Shown here: positions 8,932 through 16,251 of the stretch, one piece after another
Layout: every line of letters starts with the position of its first letter
Numbering within the stretch: position 1 is the stretch's first letter
Assembly (NCBI RefSeq): GCF_001417735.1
Contig: NZ_BBUZ01000023.1
Location: 657,570-721,569, forward strand
Direction: 5' to 3'
DNA length: 64,000 nucleotides
Source: Streptomyces sp. NBRC 110028
GTDB lineage: Bacteria; Actinomycetota; Actinomycetes; Streptomycetales; Streptomycetaceae
The notes under the pieces: generated by a model
What the model saw: only the letters and a program-made list of their open reading frames with translations
Database searches by the model: none
Told to the model about the DNA's origin: nothing
Program-made: the position numbers and the translations under genes

Positions 8932-9693
8932 TCAGTTGCCGTAGCGGCGGTGCCGCGCCGCGTAGTCACGCAGGGCGCGGAGGAAGTCGACCTTCCGGAA
9001 CGCGGGCCAGAAAACCTCGCAGAAGTAATACTCCGAATGGGCACTCTGCCACAGCATGAAGCCCGACAGCCGCTGCTCGCCGCTGGTGCGGATCACCAGG
9101 TCCGGATCGGGCTGACCACGGGTGTACAGGTGTTCGGCGATGAGGTCGATGTCGACGACCTCGGCCAGCTCCTCGAAGGACGTGCCCTTGGTGGCGTGCT
9201 CGAGGAGCAGCGAGCGCACCGCGTCGGCGATCTCCTGGCGGCCGCCGTAGCCGACGGCGACGTTGACCAGTATTCCGTCGACGTGCTCCGTGTCCCGCTC
9301 GGCCTCCTTGAGGACCGTCTGGGTACGGGAGGGCAGCAGATCCCGGTTCCCGACGTGGTGCACCCGCCACCGGCCGTCGGCGGCCAGGTCGCGCACGGCG
9401 CCCTCGATGATGTTCAGGAGCGGCTTCAGCTCCTTCTCGGGGCGGTCCAGGTTGTCGGTGGAGAGCATCCACAGCGTGACGACCTCGACGTCCGTCTCAC
9501 TGCACCAGCCCAGCATCTCCCGGATCTTGCTGGCCCCCGCCTGGTGACCCTGCTCGGTGGTGCCGCCGGAGGCGCGTGCCCAGCGGCGGTTGCCGTCGAG
9601 GATGACCCCGATGTGCTTGGGCACCTGGTCGTGGTCGAGGCGACCTTCCACCCGGCGTGCGTAGAGCCCGTACACCAGGTCGCGCAGTTTCAC
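8932..9693 (-). CDS. uppS: Isoprenyl diphosphate synthase (UppS family, cis-prenyltransferase)
   Basis: 253-aa cis-prenyltransferase that condenses isopentenyl diphosphate onto an allylic primer; family members make the polyprenyl carrier for cell-wall assembly. The signature HIGVILDGNRRWAR places the catalytic aspartate at D33. The conserved TLWMLSTDN and C-terminal DLVIRTSGEQRLSGFMLWQ motifs are intact. The start is the GTG at 9693 with GAGGGG nine bases upstream; the ATG at 9720 has no ribosome site. Streptomyces commonly carry more than one such gene, so product chain length cannot be told from sequence. Confidence 0.92.
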   Translation of the reverse strand: MKLRDLVYGLYARRVEGRLDHDQVPKHIGVILDGNRRWARASGGTTEQGHQAGASKIREMLGWCSETDVEVVTLWMLSTDNLDRPEKELKPLLNIIEGAVRDLAADGRWRVHHVGNRDLLPSRTQTVLKEAERDTEHVDGILVNVAVGYGGRQEIADAVRSLLLEHATKGTSFEELAEVVDIDLIAEHLYTRGQPDPDLVIRTSGEQRLSGFMLWQSAHSEYYFCEVFWPAFRKVDFLRALRDYAARHRRYGN

Positions 9694-9917
9694 GTCTTCC
9701 AGCCCCTCAGTGCTTTGCATGGCTCGCCATGGCTGTCCGCCCCAAGGGCAGCACCCTACTGCGGGGCGGCGGGGGTGGCTAACCGAGCCGGTCGGACGGG
9801 GTTTCGGACGACCGGACAGACGTACGGGGCCGTACGCGATCCCCGCACTGGTCACGGTGGGTGACGGTCCGCGCGGGCTGGGTTCCGCTCGCGCAGGGCG
9901 CTGACCCCGTAATAGAG
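9694..9917. other. Intergenic region upstream of uppS
   Basis: Non-coding DNA between uppS and the hairpin at 9918. It holds a modest inverted repeat, CCGCCCC with CGGGGCGG around 9738-9770, and presumably the uppS promoter. No gene is supported on either strand. Confidence 0.4.
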
Positions 9918-9953
9918 CGGGCCGGTCCGTGGGGGGGAGTACGGACCGGCCCG
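9918..9953 (-). terminator. Terminator after the prepilin peptidase gene
   Basis: Perfect 13-bp stem CGGGCCGGTCCGT / ACGGACCGGCCCG with a 10-base G-rich loop, about 90 bases beyond the prepilin peptidase stop codon. Confidence 0.7.
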
Positions 9954-10041
9954 AGGGGGGGTTTCCACCATAACCCTTCGTGAGCGGTTGTCCATGCATC
10001 GGCGGGGGTGAGGATGCGCGCGGCGCCGATCGGGTGGGGCG

Positions 10042-10788
10042 TCATCCGGTGCCGAGCGCCCCCAGTACCAGCCCCGCGCCCGCACCGAGGATCATGAACG
10101 GGCCGAACGCCAGCGGCGTCCCGCGGCCCGCTCGCCGCGCCAGGACCAGGGCCATCGCGTACAGCGACCCCAGCAGCACCCCGGCGAACCCGCCCCAGAA
10201 GAGCACCGCCCAGCCGTACCAGCCGAGGGCCACCCCGAGGGTCAGCGCCAGTTTGACGTCGCCGAAGCCCATGCCGCGCGGGTTGATCAGGAACAGCACC
10301 AGATACGCCCCGCCCAGCACCGCCCCGCCCAGCAGCGCCCGCGGCCAGGACCCGGCGCTGTGCGGCAGCAGCGCCACGGCGCCGAGCAGCGCCGCCGCGG
10401 CGCCCGCCATCGGCAGGGTCAGCACGTCCGGCAGCCGGTTCACCGCCCGGTCCACCCCGGCCAGCAGCACCGCGGGCGGGGCGAGCAGCAGCCACACCGC
10501 CAGCTCGGGGCGCACCCCGGTGGCCGCCGCCAGGACCGCGCACACCAGCGCGGTGAGCAGGGCGGGCAGCGCCGGTCCCGGGCCGTACCGCCGCCCGCCG
10601 TCCCCGCACCGGGGGCAGCGCGCGGGGCCCAGCCAGCCGCGGGCCGGGCCGGTGAGGGCGTGCCCGCGCGGGCAGTCCGCGCGCCACGGCTCCTCGGGCT
10701 CGACCGCCAGCCGGTACAGCGGACGCGGCACCAGCAGCCCGGCGGCGGCACCGTACGCGGCGGCGAGGGCGATCAGCAGCGGTTGCAC
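10042..10788 (-). CDS. Prepilin peptidase, A24 family (TadV/PilD-like)
   Basis: 248-aa polytopic membrane aspartyl protease that trims pilin leader peptides. The two catalytic aspartates appear as D113 in AGVDRAVNRLPD and D177 in MGFGDVKLAL, the GxGD motif. The N-terminal cytoplasmic loop keeps cysteines (ADCPRGH, ARCPRCG) like the zinc-binding loop of bifunctional PilD enzymes, but I see no methyltransferase activity signature beyond that. It lies about 3 kb from the Tad pilus locus on the same strand and is the obvious processing enzyme for its Flp and TadE-type substrates. Divergent from the DUF192 gene. Confidence 0.88.
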   Translation of the reverse strand: MQPLLIALAAAYGAAAGLLVPRPLYRLAVEPEEPWRADCPRGHALTGPARGWLGPARCPRCGDGGRRYGPGPALPALLTALVCAVLAAATGVRPELAVWLLLAPPAVLLAGVDRAVNRLPDVLTLPMAGAAAALLGAVALLPHSAGSWPRALLGGAVLGGAYLVLFLINPRGMGFGDVKLALTLGVALGWYGWAVLFWGGFAGVLLGSLYAMALVLARRAGRGTPLAFGPFMILGAGAGLVLGALGTG

Positions 10789-10877
10789 GGCCCGAGCCTA
10801 CGGAAGCGGCGGGCCCGGGGGACCGCTTGGTGGAACACTCATCCCAAGGGTGGACGACGGTGGTGAAGGGGACGGGC

Positions 10878-11327
10878 ATGGGCCGTTGGCGGGACGGCAC
10901 CGGAACGCTGCGCGTGCTGCGGGACACACCGGTCGACGTACCGCCCGGCGTGCCGGTCGACGTACCGGTCGACGTGCCGGTCGACGTACCGGTCGACGTG
11001 CCGCTGGAGATCGCCGCCTCCTACCGCGCCCGGTCCCGCGGGCTGCTCGGCCGGGACGGGCTGACCGGCGCGATCCTGCTGACCCCCGCGAGCGGGGTGC
11101 ACACCTTCCGGATGCGCTTCGCCATCGACGTCGCCTATCTCGACCGGCGGCTGACCGTGCTGGCCGTCACCACCCTGCGCCCCGGGCGGCTCGGGCTGCC
11201 GCGGCCGCGAGCGCGCCACGTCCTGGAGGCGGAGGCGGGGGCGATGGAGCGCTGGGGCCTGCGGCGGGGCACCCGGGTCGCTCTCGACCCCGGCCCTTCT
11301 TCGGCTCAGCCGCCTTATGTACGCTGA
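10878..11327 (+). CDS. DUF192 family protein
   Basis: 149-aa protein of the DUF192 family, whose function is not settled. The core motifs are visible: RARSRGLLGRDGLTGAILL, HTFRMRFAIDVAYLD, and LEAEAGAMERWGLRRGT. A tract of PVDV repeats (residues about 18-41), encoded by 12-bp repeats, lies before the domain. The start is the ATG at 10878 after AAGGGGA; earlier in-frame GTG codons are possible. It has no signal peptide, unlike many DUF192 proteins. The neighbouring cold-shock gene starts about 55 bases later. Confidence 0.8.
   Translation: MGRWRDGTGTLRVLRDTPVDVPPGVPVDVPVDVPVDVPVDVPLEIAASYRARSRGLLGRDGLTGAILLTPASGVHTFRMRFAIDVAYLDRRLTVLAVTTLRPGRLGLPRPRARHVLEAEAGAMERWGLRRGTRVALDPGPSSAQPPYVR
10929..11000 (+). 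repeat. In-frame 12-bp tandem repeats in the DUF192 gene
   Basis: Six 12-bp units of the form CCGGTCGACGTA or CCGGTCGACGTG (the second unit diverges) code for repeated Pro-Val-Asp-Val. Alternation of the last base in successive units suggests a duplicated 24-bp block. Copy number probably varies between strains. Confidence 0.85.
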
Positions 11328-11381
11328 GCTCGCTGTTCGATGAGGTACATGAGGTAGAGGTACAGGGGTAGGGGTGGCACG

Positions 11382-11792
11382 TTGACGACGACGGGCAAGA
11401 TTCTGCGGTTCGACGAGTTTCGCGGTTACGGCTTCATCGCCCCGGACGACGGCGGCGAGGACGTGTTCATGCACGCGAACGACCTCCTGGACGAGAAGCA
11501 CCTGTTCCAGCCCGGTTCGAAGGTGCGGTTCATCCCCGAGTACGGCGACAAGGGCCCCAAGGCGTCCGAGGTCCGCATCCTGGAGCGCGCCGCGGCCCCC
11601 ATCGTGCGGTCCTCCCCCGGGCCGGACTCCGGCGACGACACCATGTGCGATGTGCTCTCCGTGGGCGAGTTCCGGCAGGAGCTGACCGAGACGCTGGTCG
11701 ACATGGGCGGCAGCCTCACCGCCGACCAGATCAAGCAGGTGCGCCGGCGCGTCATCGAGCTGGCCCAGGCGCACAACTGGATCGAGTCCTGA
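11382..11792 (+). CDS. Cold-shock-domain protein with C-terminal extension
   Basis: 136-aa protein. Residues 1-70 are a cold-shock domain with the RNA-binding signatures KILRFDEFRGYGFIAPDD (RNP1 region) and EDVFMHAND (RNP2 region). The second half is an extension of about 65 residues (LSVGEFRQELTETLVDMGG onward) predicted to be helical, absent from ordinary 67-residue CspA proteins. The start is the TTG at 11382 preceded by AGGGGTGG; no better start exists. Likely a nucleic-acid chaperone; the role of the extension is unknown. Confidence 0.88.
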   Translation: MTTTGKILRFDEFRGYGFIAPDDGGEDVFMHANDLLDEKHLFQPGSKVRFIPEYGDKGPKASEVRILERAAAPIVRSSPGPDSGDDTMCDVLSVGEFRQELTETLVDMGGSLTADQIKQVRRRVIELAQAHNWIES

Positions 11793-11824
11793 CCCGCCTC
11801 TGACCTTACGAGGGTCCTGGGTGA

Positions 11825-12313
11825 TCAGGGCGGCGGTGGCGGCAGCGACTCGATGCCGGGCGCTGCCGCGGGCCACACCAGCAGGACGGCGCAGGGCGCG
11901 TGGTCCACGACGAAGCGCGCGGCGGGCCCCAGACTGTGCGGCCCCAGCCGGTCGCGGTCCCCGTCACGTGCGGCGACGAGCAGGTCCACGCCGTCCGCCT
12001 CCCGCACCACCTCGTGTTCGACCCGGCCGTGCCGGTGCAGCCGGGTCACCGGCCGGTCCAGCCGCTCGGCGGCGGCGTCCAGCAGCTCCGACGCGGCGGC
12101 CTTCGCCGCCTCCTCCACCCGGTCGCCCGGATCCCGCCCGGGGCGGCCCCGGCCCAGCAGCCCCGCGAAGGCGCCGTGCGCGGCGCCCGCTACGTGGTCG
12201 TCGGTGACGTACAGCAGGCGGATCTCGGTGTCGCCCTCGGCCGGCAGCTGACCGCGTGCGGCGTCCACGGCGGACCGCCAGGTGCCCTCGGCGATCCAGA
12301 TGAGCACGATCAT
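11825..12313 (-). CDS. Universal stress protein (UspA family)
   Basis: 162-aa single-domain UspA-fold protein. The end of the fold is recognisable: DLLVAARDGDRDRLGPHSLGPAARFVVDHAPCAVLLVW resembles the nucleotide-binding region with its G-rich loop, although the canonical G-2x-G-9x-G(S/T) spacing is not fully clear. The start ATG at 12313 is seven bases after the stop of the upstream permease gene, so the two form an operon, suggesting the Usp protein modulates or reports on the transporter. Confidence 0.8.
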   Translation of the reverse strand: MIVLIWIAEGTWRSAVDAARGQLPAEGDTEIRLLYVTDDHVAGAAHGAFAGLLGRGRPGRDPGDRVEEAAKAAASELLDAAAERLDRPVTRLHRHGRVEHEVVREADGVDLLVAARDGDRDRLGPHSLGPAARFVVDHAPCAVLLVWPAAAPGIESLPPPPP

Positions 12314-12320
12314 GAGTCCC

Positions 12321-13577
12321 TCATAGCGTCGCCAGCATGGCCCATAGCGCCACCGTCGCCGCCACCAGCGTGGTCGGCACGGTGAGCAGCCCGAGGCGGG
12401 TGAACTCGCCCAGCCCGGAGTCGGCGTCCGCCCCGTGGTGGCGGACGATACGCCGCCACAGCAGCGTGGCCAAGGAGCCGACGTAGGTGAGGTTGGGGCC
12501 CAGGTTGACCCCGATCAGCACGGCCAGAACCGGACCCGGGCCGCCCCCGGCCGCGATCGGCAGCAGCGCCAGCGTGGCCGGCAGGTTGTTGACGAGGTTC
12601 GCCAGCACCGCCGCCACAGCCGCGATCGCGAGCAGCGTGAGCAGCCCGGTGCCCACCGGCAGCACCCGGGACAGCGCCGCCTCCAGGCCGTTGTCCAGGA
12701 CCGCCTGCACCACGACGCCCAGGGCGAGCACGAACAGGCAGAACAGCGGGCCCGCCGCGCCCACCACGCCCCGTACCGTCGTCGTCCGCCGCCGCACCGC
12801 CCGTACGGCGAGCACCAGCGCCCCCGCCCCCGCGGCCCACGCGGGCTCCAGCCCGACCAGCGACGTCACGACGAACCCGGCCAGGGTCAGCCCCAGCACG
12901 CTCAGCGCGAACACCGGCACCCGCGGCCACTCGGCGGGCGGCGGCTTCGCGGTCCCGGCGGCCAGGTCCGCTGCGAAGAAGCGGCGGAAGACCACGAATT
13001 CGATGGCGATCGACACCAGCCAGGCCGGGGCCATGACCAGGGCGAACCGGGTGAACGACAGTCCGCTCGCCTCCAGCGCGAGCAGGTTGGTGAGGTTGGA
13101 GACCGGCAGCAGCAGCGACGCGGAGTTCGCCAGATGGGTGCAGGCGTAGACATGCGGCCGGGAGCGGGCGCCGAGGCGGGTCGCAGTCGCGAACACCACG
13201 GGCGTCAGCAGGACGACCGTCGCGTCCAGGCTCAGCACGGCGGTGACCAGCGCCGCCACCGCGAACACCCCGCCCAGCAGCCGGTCCGTACGCCCCCGGC
13301 AGGCCCGCGCCACGGCCTGCCCGGCCGCCTCGAACACCCCCTCGTCCGCGCACATCTGCGCCAGCAGCAGCACGGCCGCCAGAAACCCGACGACGGGCAG
13401 CAGGCTCCGGGTCTCCTCCCACGCCGCCGCCGGTGTCACGGCCCCGGTCGCCACCGCGACGGCGGCCGCGGGCACCGCCGCGACCGCCTCGGGCCAGCCG
13501 CGGGGGCGGGCGACGGCGAAGGCCAGTACGGCGAGGAGGAGGGTGACGGCGAGGATCTCGGCGACGGTGGTATTCAG
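12321..13577 (-). CDS. ArsB/SLC13-type ion permease
   Basis: About 418-aa protein with 11-12 hydrophobic segments of the ArsB/NhaD/SLC13 superfamily. Family-like features are CTHLANSASLLLPVSNLTN in the first half and LANLVNNLPATLALLP plus GVNLGPNLTYVGSLAT in the second, the paired hairpin motifs of this fold. The substrate (arsenite, Na+ or dicarboxylate) cannot be decided. Start choice is unusual: homologues I recall begin MNTT-AEI, which here means a CTG at 13577 preceded by GGGAG. The next upstream in-frame ATG (13649) adds a proline-rich tail with no ribosome site. It heads an operon with the Usp gene. Confidence 0.78.
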   Translation of the reverse strand: MNTTVAEILAVTLLLAVLAFAVARPRGWPEAVAAVPAAAVAVATGAVTPAAAWEETRSLLPVVGFLAAVLLLAQMCADEGVFEAAGQAVARACRGRTDRLLGGVFAVAALVTAVLSLDATVVLLTPVVFATATRLGARSRPHVYACTHLANSASLLLPVSNLTNLLALEASGLSFTRFALVMAPAWLVSIAIEFVVFRRFFAADLAAGTAKPPPAEWPRVPVFALSVLGLTLAGFVVTSLVGLEPAWAAGAGALVLAVRAVRRRTTTVRGVVGAAGPLFCLFVLALGVVVQAVLDNGLEAALSRVLPVGTGLLTLLAIAAVAAVLANLVNNLPATLALLPIAAGGGPGPVLAVLIGVNLGPNLTYVGSLATLLWRRIVRHHGADADSGLGEFTRLGLLTVPTTLVAATVALWAMLATL

Positions 13578-13641
13578 GGGGTACTCCCGCGCGGGGTGGG
13601 GCGACGTGCTCCATGATGCGGCACGGTTCGGCGGGGGTCTC

Positions 13642-13832
13642 TCCCCCACCCCGCCCCTCCCCGAACCGGGGGCACGGCCCCCGGCCCCCTGGTGGGAGGT
13701 GCCTCCCGCGCCGGGCGTCGGCGTTCAAGCGGCGAAGGGGTGGGGCACTGGCCCGGGCCCGGCGGGGCTCCGTGGCTCGTGGCCGGGGTCCAGGGGCGGA
13801 GCCCTTGGGTCGGGAAGGGGCGGGGTGGGGGA
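13642..13832. repeat. Intergenic GC-rich element with 23-bp inverted ends
   Basis: The two ends (13642-13664 and 13810-13832) are inverted copies of 23 bp with one mismatch, enclosing about 145 bp that contains further complementary blocks such as CCGGGGGC/GGCCCCCGG. No reading frame is supported. It looks like the dispersed, hairpin-forming intergenic elements common in Streptomyces, lying between the OmpA-like gene end and the start of the permease gene. Confidence 0.65.
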
Positions 13833-13850
13833 AACACCCCCCGCGCACCC

Positions 13851-14480
13851 CTACGCTCCGCGCGGGAAGCTGACCTCCACGCGGCGGTTCTTCTTGCGGC
13901 CCTCCTCCGTCGCGTTGTCCGCGATCGGGTACTGCTCGCCGTAGCCGCGGATCTGGTACGCGACCGAGGAGTCCAGGCTGTCCGCCAGCCGCTGCTGCAC
14001 CGCGTCGGCCCGCTTCCGGGACAGTTCGAGGCCGTGCGCGGCCGAGCCCAGGTTGTCGGTGAAGCCGAAGACCCGCACGCTCTTCGCGTGCTGCCGCTTC
14101 GCCTCGTCCGCGATGTCCTGGATACGGGCGTTCGCCTCGGCGCCGAGCTTCGCGCTGTCCTTGCCGAACAGCACCTCGGCCTGGAGGGCGAAGCTCACCT
14201 TGGTGTTGGTGTCCTCGCGCCGCTCGTCGCCGTCGTCCGTCTCGACGACCGATTTGATGTCCAGGACCCGCCCGGCCGCGAGCCTGGCGCCTTCGGGCAT
14301 CCGCAGATCGGGGTCGTCGGCGTCGAGCTTGACGGGCGGCCTGGTGTCGGCGGGGGCGCCGGGGCCGCTGTCGGCGCGGGCCGGGGCGGTGAGCGTCGGT
14401 GTGGTGAGCACCAGCGCGAGGGCGGCCAGGGCCGGGCCGTACCGTACGGCGCGGCGGGCTGTCGTACGTGTCGACGTCAT
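13851..14480 (-). CDS. Secreted OmpA/MotB-domain protein
   Basis: 209-aa exported protein. A signal peptide covers residues 1-37 (ALAALALVLTTPTLTAPARA). The C-terminal half is an OmpA-like peptidoglycan-binding domain with the motif VRVFGFTDNLGSAAHGLELSRKRADAV and the closing NRRVEVSF. The start ATG at 14480 lies eight bases after the stop of the lipoprotein gene, so it is the last gene of the flp-tadG-lipoprotein group. In Tad systems an OmpA-like protein often accompanies the pilus; here it could anchor the structure to the wall. Confidence 0.85.
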   Translation of the reverse strand: MTSTRTTARRAVRYGPALAALALVLTTPTLTAPARADSGPGAPADTRPPVKLDADDPDLRMPEGARLAAGRVLDIKSVVETDDGDERREDTNTKVSFALQAEVLFGKDSAKLGAEANARIQDIADEAKRQHAKSVRVFGFTDNLGSAAHGLELSRKRADAVQQRLADSLDSSVAYQIRGYGEQYPIADNATEEGRKKNRRVEVSFPRGA

Positions 14481-14488
14481 GGCGGGGC

Positions 14489-15076
14489 TCACCCGGAGAG
14501 CTTGATGCTGACGGAGGGCATGGTCGGAAGCTGGAAGTCGACCTCCGTGACGCTCTTGGGCGGGGCCGGGAACTGCGCGAAGAACGGGCGGCTCTCGTTC
14601 GGCTTGAGCCCGGACAGCCCGGTGGTGCACAGACACTGGCCATCGGTGTCCCGGAGCACGAGATACCGCTTCTTGCCCTTCGCGTCGACGAGGGACGCAC
14701 CCGAGACGGACGAACGGGATTTGGCCAACTCCACCTCCGTGGAGCGCCAGTCGACCGGGTTGAACAACAGGTTGCCGCGGTTGGTCACCGTGCCGTTCAC
14801 GGTGACGAATCCGCCGCTGTCGCGCACCGCGGAGTGGAGGCTGACGACGATGTTCTTCGGCCCCTTCATCTCGCCGATGACCTTCTTGGAGTCCGCGGCG
14901 GGCTCCGTCTCCCCCTGCTCGTCGTCGGTCCTGACCGCGGGTGACTTCTGCGGGGAGCCGCTGTCCTTCCCTCCGTCGTCGCCGCTGCCGCACCCGGCCA
15001 CGGCGAGGGCCAGGGCCGCTCCGAGCGCCGCCGCGGCAGCCCCCCTCCGGGCCTTCGTCGTGTGCCGAATGCTCAT
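14489..15076 (-). CDS. Lipoprotein of unknown function in the Tad locus
   Basis: 195-aa predicted lipoprotein. The signal ends in a clear lipobox (LAVAGC, cysteine at residue 29), followed by an acidic, Ser/Gly-rich linker. The remaining 130 residues look like a beta-rich domain (VSLHSAVRDSGGFVTVNGTVTNRG) resembling DUF4352-type immunoglobulin-like modules, though I cannot assign it. It has a CLC cysteine pair in GQCLCTTG. Located 36 bases after the TadG-like gene and 8 bases before the OmpA-like gene, it is likely a surface accessory of the pilus apparatus. Confidence 0.8.
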   Translation of the reverse strand: MSIRHTTKARRGAAAAALGAALALAVAGCGSGDDGGKDSGSPQKSPAVRTDDEQGETEPAADSKKVIGEMKGPKNIVVSLHSAVRDSGGFVTVNGTVTNRGNLLFNPVDWRSTEVELAKSRSSVSGASLVDAKGKKRYLVLRDTDGQCLCTTGLSGLKPNESRPFFAQFPAPPKSVTEVDFQLPTMPSVSIKLSG

Positions 15077-15112
15077 CGCTCGCTGTCCTTTGCTCGTCTA
15101 CTCGTCAGTCGC

Positions 15113-15808
15113 TCAGTCGGCAAGGTGCACGGAGAACAGGTCCTTGACGTCCGGGAAGAGTTCCGGGTGCGCCGGGTCGATGGTCACGTCCCTGCCGTCG
15201 CACCTCAGGGACACCGAGGGCTTCTCGTCCCCGCCGCCGTTCCCGCCGCCGTTCCCGCCGCCGTTCCCGCCGCCGTTTCCGTCCTCGTCGCCCGGCGGAG
15301 TCGGCCTCGGGGAGGCCGTCGGCTCGTCGGGCGGCTGGAGCGTACAGCGCGGACCTATGACCGCCTTGGCCGTCGCTTCTCCGTACGTGCGCTCCGTACC
15401 GGGGATGACGGTCTTGCCCACCGGCTTCTGCGTTTTGACCTTGACGGTGAAGGAAGTGGGCAGATAGTCCGGCCCGTTGCAGTCCGTCACATCGGCGCCG
15501 TTCTGGCCCGCGAACCACTGTGCCTCGTCGCAGGCGCCCGTCGCGCCGATCCCCCGCCCGTTCAGCAGGTCCTCCAGCGCGCTGCCGTCCGTCACGGCCT
15601 TCAGCAGCGCCGTGCCCAACTGGTCGCGGTAGTCCTGGGCGGCGGCGAGGGCGGCCGCGTCGGCGGCGGTCTGTCCGCCGTTGCGGGTGGCCCCGGCCTG
15701 GCCCACCGCGAAGAAGGCGAGGGCGAGGAAGAGCAGGGCCGCGACCGCGGTGATGTAGATCGGAAAGGCCTGCCCGGTGTCGCTGTCGCGGTATCCGCGA
15801 GCCTTCAC
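15113..15808 (-). CDS. TadG-like pilus assembly protein
   Basis: About 231-aa protein with a short cytoplasmic head, a motif typical of TadE/TadG proteins (DTGQAFPIYI), and one membrane segment (AALLFLALAFFAVGQAG) followed by AATRNGGQTAADAAALAAAQ, the usual post-TM region. The outer part has a Pro/Gly linker with four GNGG-type repeats (encoded by 12-bp repeats near 15231-15283) and a C-terminal domain with cysteines. The start is probably the GTG at 15808; a CTG at 15820 overlapping the flp stop codon is an alternative. Translated directly after the Flp gene. Confidence 0.8.
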   Translation of the reverse strand: MKARGYRDSDTGQAFPIYITAVAALLFLALAFFAVGQAGATRNGGQTAADAAALAAAQDYRDQLGTALLKAVTDGSALEDLLNGRGIGATGACDEAQWFAGQNGADVTDCNGPDYLPTSFTVKVKTQKPVGKTVIPGTERTYGEATAKAVIGPRCTLQPPDEPTASPRPTPPGDEDGNGGGNGGGNGGGNGGGDEKPSVSLRCDGRDVTIDPAHPELFPDVKDLFSVHLAD

Positions 15809-15816
15809 GCGCTCGC

Positions 15817-15981
15817 TCAGATGCCGACGACCTGGGAGATCTTGTCGGAGATCGCGTTCGCGATCATGCTTCCGAAGTCCGTCGTCGACAGCACCAGGAC
15901 GATGGCGACCACCACGGCAATGATCCCCAGGTACTCGATCGAGGTCTGCCCCCGGTCGTTCCCCATAACGCGCTTCCCCAT
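15817..15981 (-). CDS. Flp-type pilin (54 aa)
   Basis: Very small protein with the layout of a type IVb Flp prepilin: a basic leader ending in glycine (MGKRVMGNDRG), then QTSIEYLGIIAVVVAIVLVL, the hydrophobic N-terminal helix with the Glu at +5 used in subunit assembly, then a short polar tail. Prepilin peptidase cleavage is expected after G11. The start is the ATG at 15981 preceded by GGAGGGGAACACG, an excellent ribosome site; upstream starts in this frame are out of place. It is the major pilin candidate for this Tad locus. Confidence 0.85.
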   Translation of the reverse strand: MGKRVMGNDRGQTSIEYLGIIAVVVAIVLVLSTTDFGSMIANAISDKISQVVGI

Positions 15982-16251
15982 CGTGTTCCCCTCCATGGGT
16001 GGCCGTCCCACTCCGGTCCGGCGACTGGGCCCCCGTGGTGTCGCTCGCGACACGAGCAAAGTACGCCGAAACCGTCGCCTCGGAACAGTGTCCCAGGGGG
16101 GATTGCCTTCCCGATACACGGTGTTCGAACCCTGTGCGCGGACGTTCGCCGCGGCTCATCCGTCTCACCCCCTCCCGCCGCCGAGGAGTTCACCGTCGAC
16201 GACTGTCCCACACCTGATTGCGATCGCGAAGCATATTCGCCCAAATGACCG
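15982..16251 (-). promoter_or_regulatory. Promoter region of the flp group
   Basis: 270-base gap splitting the Tad locus into two blocks. It contains a near-perfect palindrome, GTGTCGCTCGCGACAC (16038-16053; 7-bp arms, 2-base centre), about 57 bases before the flp start, a good candidate operator. The gap implies that flp-tadG-lipoprotein-ompA has its own promoter in addition to any read-through from tadC. Confidence 0.5.

Noticed and set aside
16110..16135. GTTCGAA sequence resembling a tRNA T-loop
   Set aside because: The flanking bases do not form a 5-bp T stem and no acceptor or anticodon arm can be found around it.
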